Positions 51,409 to 51,549 of a stretch of 51,549 bases of DNA are shown here, piece by piece; within the stretch, counting starts at the first letter, position 1, and every line of letters begins with the position of its first letter. The notes under the pieces are model-generated. The model was given only the letters and a program-made list of their open reading frames with translations. It did not search any database and was not told the origin of the DNA. Origin of the DNA: an uncultured beta proteobacterium (lineage in GTDB: Bacteria; Pseudomonadota; Gammaproteobacteria; Burkholderiales; Burkholderiaceae_C); contig CAIVHU010000131.1 of assembly GCA_903905735.1 (NCBI GenBank), forward strand, positions 1-51,549, given 5' to 3'. The translations under genes and the position numbers were made by a program.

Positions 51409-51549
51409 TCAGCGCTTCACCGCCCCAACCGCCAGCACATCCGCCCGCAACTTGCTCGCCGTGAAGTTGGCATTAAAGGCGGGACGTTTGATGTAACGAC
51501 CCACGCCTCGCTCGGCGCGCAGATCACCCTGCACAAACACCAGCTTGCC
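51409..51549 (-). CDS. Dihydropyrimidinase / D-hydantoinase, C-terminal end (partial)
   Basis: Forty-six residues run off the right edge and end with TGA at 51409-51411. The sequence GKLVFVQGDLRAERGVGRYI followed by KRPAF has the form of the C-terminal strand and tail of the dihydropyrimidinase/hydantoinase family (G-x-V-x(3)-G-x-L, then G-x-GR-[YF]-[IV]-x-R). The catalytic part is outside the window. Its position upstream of a carbamoylase-type gene in the same orientation supports the assignment, since the two enzymes act in sequence. Confidence 0.6.
   Translation of the reverse strand, partial: GKLVFVQGDLRAERGVGRYIKRPAFNANFTASKLRADVLAVGAVKR

Overview
The window looks like a piece of chromosome from a betaproteobacterium of the Comamonadaceae, most likely a Rhodoferax-like organism. 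This rests on the high G+C content, the TRAP dicarboxylate transporter with a DctS/DctR-type regulator, protein sequences that read like that family, and about nine copies of a short palindromic intergenic repeat (left end like GGCCTCCAGCCCTT, right end like GCTGGCAGCTATCAAA) of a type I recall from Comamonadaceae genomes. No database search was possible, so the taxonomic call is an inference. No rRNA, tRNA or CRISPR array was found.

Layout. 0-2.6 kb: end of a tyrosine recombinase beside a cluster of short direct repeats; an ammonium transporter with a sigma-54 promoter and NtrC site; a YdiI-like thioesterase; a small OB-fold protein. 2.6-9.7 kb: a damaged type I restriction-modification locus (hsdR, a half hsdS fused to the remnant of an AlbA_2/HATPase gene, a broken PPC-domain gene, hsdM). 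9.9-18.5 kb: a YcbL-like hydrolase, then TRAP transporter genes (dctM, dctQ, two tandem dctP), a frameshifted UbiA-like gene and a DctS/DctR-type two-component system. 18.7-24.5 kb: phosphofructokinase, a porin / periplasmic binding protein / phosphodiesterase trio, and a thioredoxin-like protein. 24.5-30.4 kb: a CBS protein and a three-gene 2-oxoacid:ferredoxin oxidoreductase operon, divergent from a hemerythrin gene with an FNR-like box between them. 30.6-43.5 kb: two large membrane GGDEF(-EAL) sensors, NAD malic enzyme, a hybrid histidine kinase and a REC-PAS-GGDEF-EAL regulator. 43.8-46.7 kb: a class I cyclic-di-GMP riboswitch with its own sigma-70-like promoter in front of a lipoprotein sedolisin protease with tandem Ig-like repeats. 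46.7-51.5 kb: cytosine deaminase, a PAS-GGDEF cyclase, a carbamoylase-type amidohydrolase, a repeat-rich spacer and the end of a dihydropyrimidinase/hydantoinase.

How the parts fit. The main theme is cyclic-di-GMP signalling. Five GGDEF/EAL proteins lie within 28 kb. Four have an intact GGDEF/GGEEF motif, each with an RxxD inhibitory site; one has a destroyed GGDEF and an intact EAL. The riboswitch in the same stretch gives this signal a direct RNA output: a cell-envelope protease. A second theme is dicarboxylate and low-oxygen carbon metabolism: TRAP transport, malic enzyme, ferredoxin-linked 2-oxoacid oxidation and hemerythrin. A third is pyrimidine/hydantoin nitrogen salvage at the right end and ammonium uptake at the left.

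Two kinds of sequence decay deserve attention. Three single-base frameshifts (PPC gene, hsdS/ATPase junction, UbiA gene) can all be explained by loss of one base from a run of three or four G/C, so they are either real slippage mutations or sequencing errors. The dispersed palindromic repeat has also entered two coding sequences (hsdR and the hybrid kinase), in the same orientation and reading frame, each time in an inter-domain linker.
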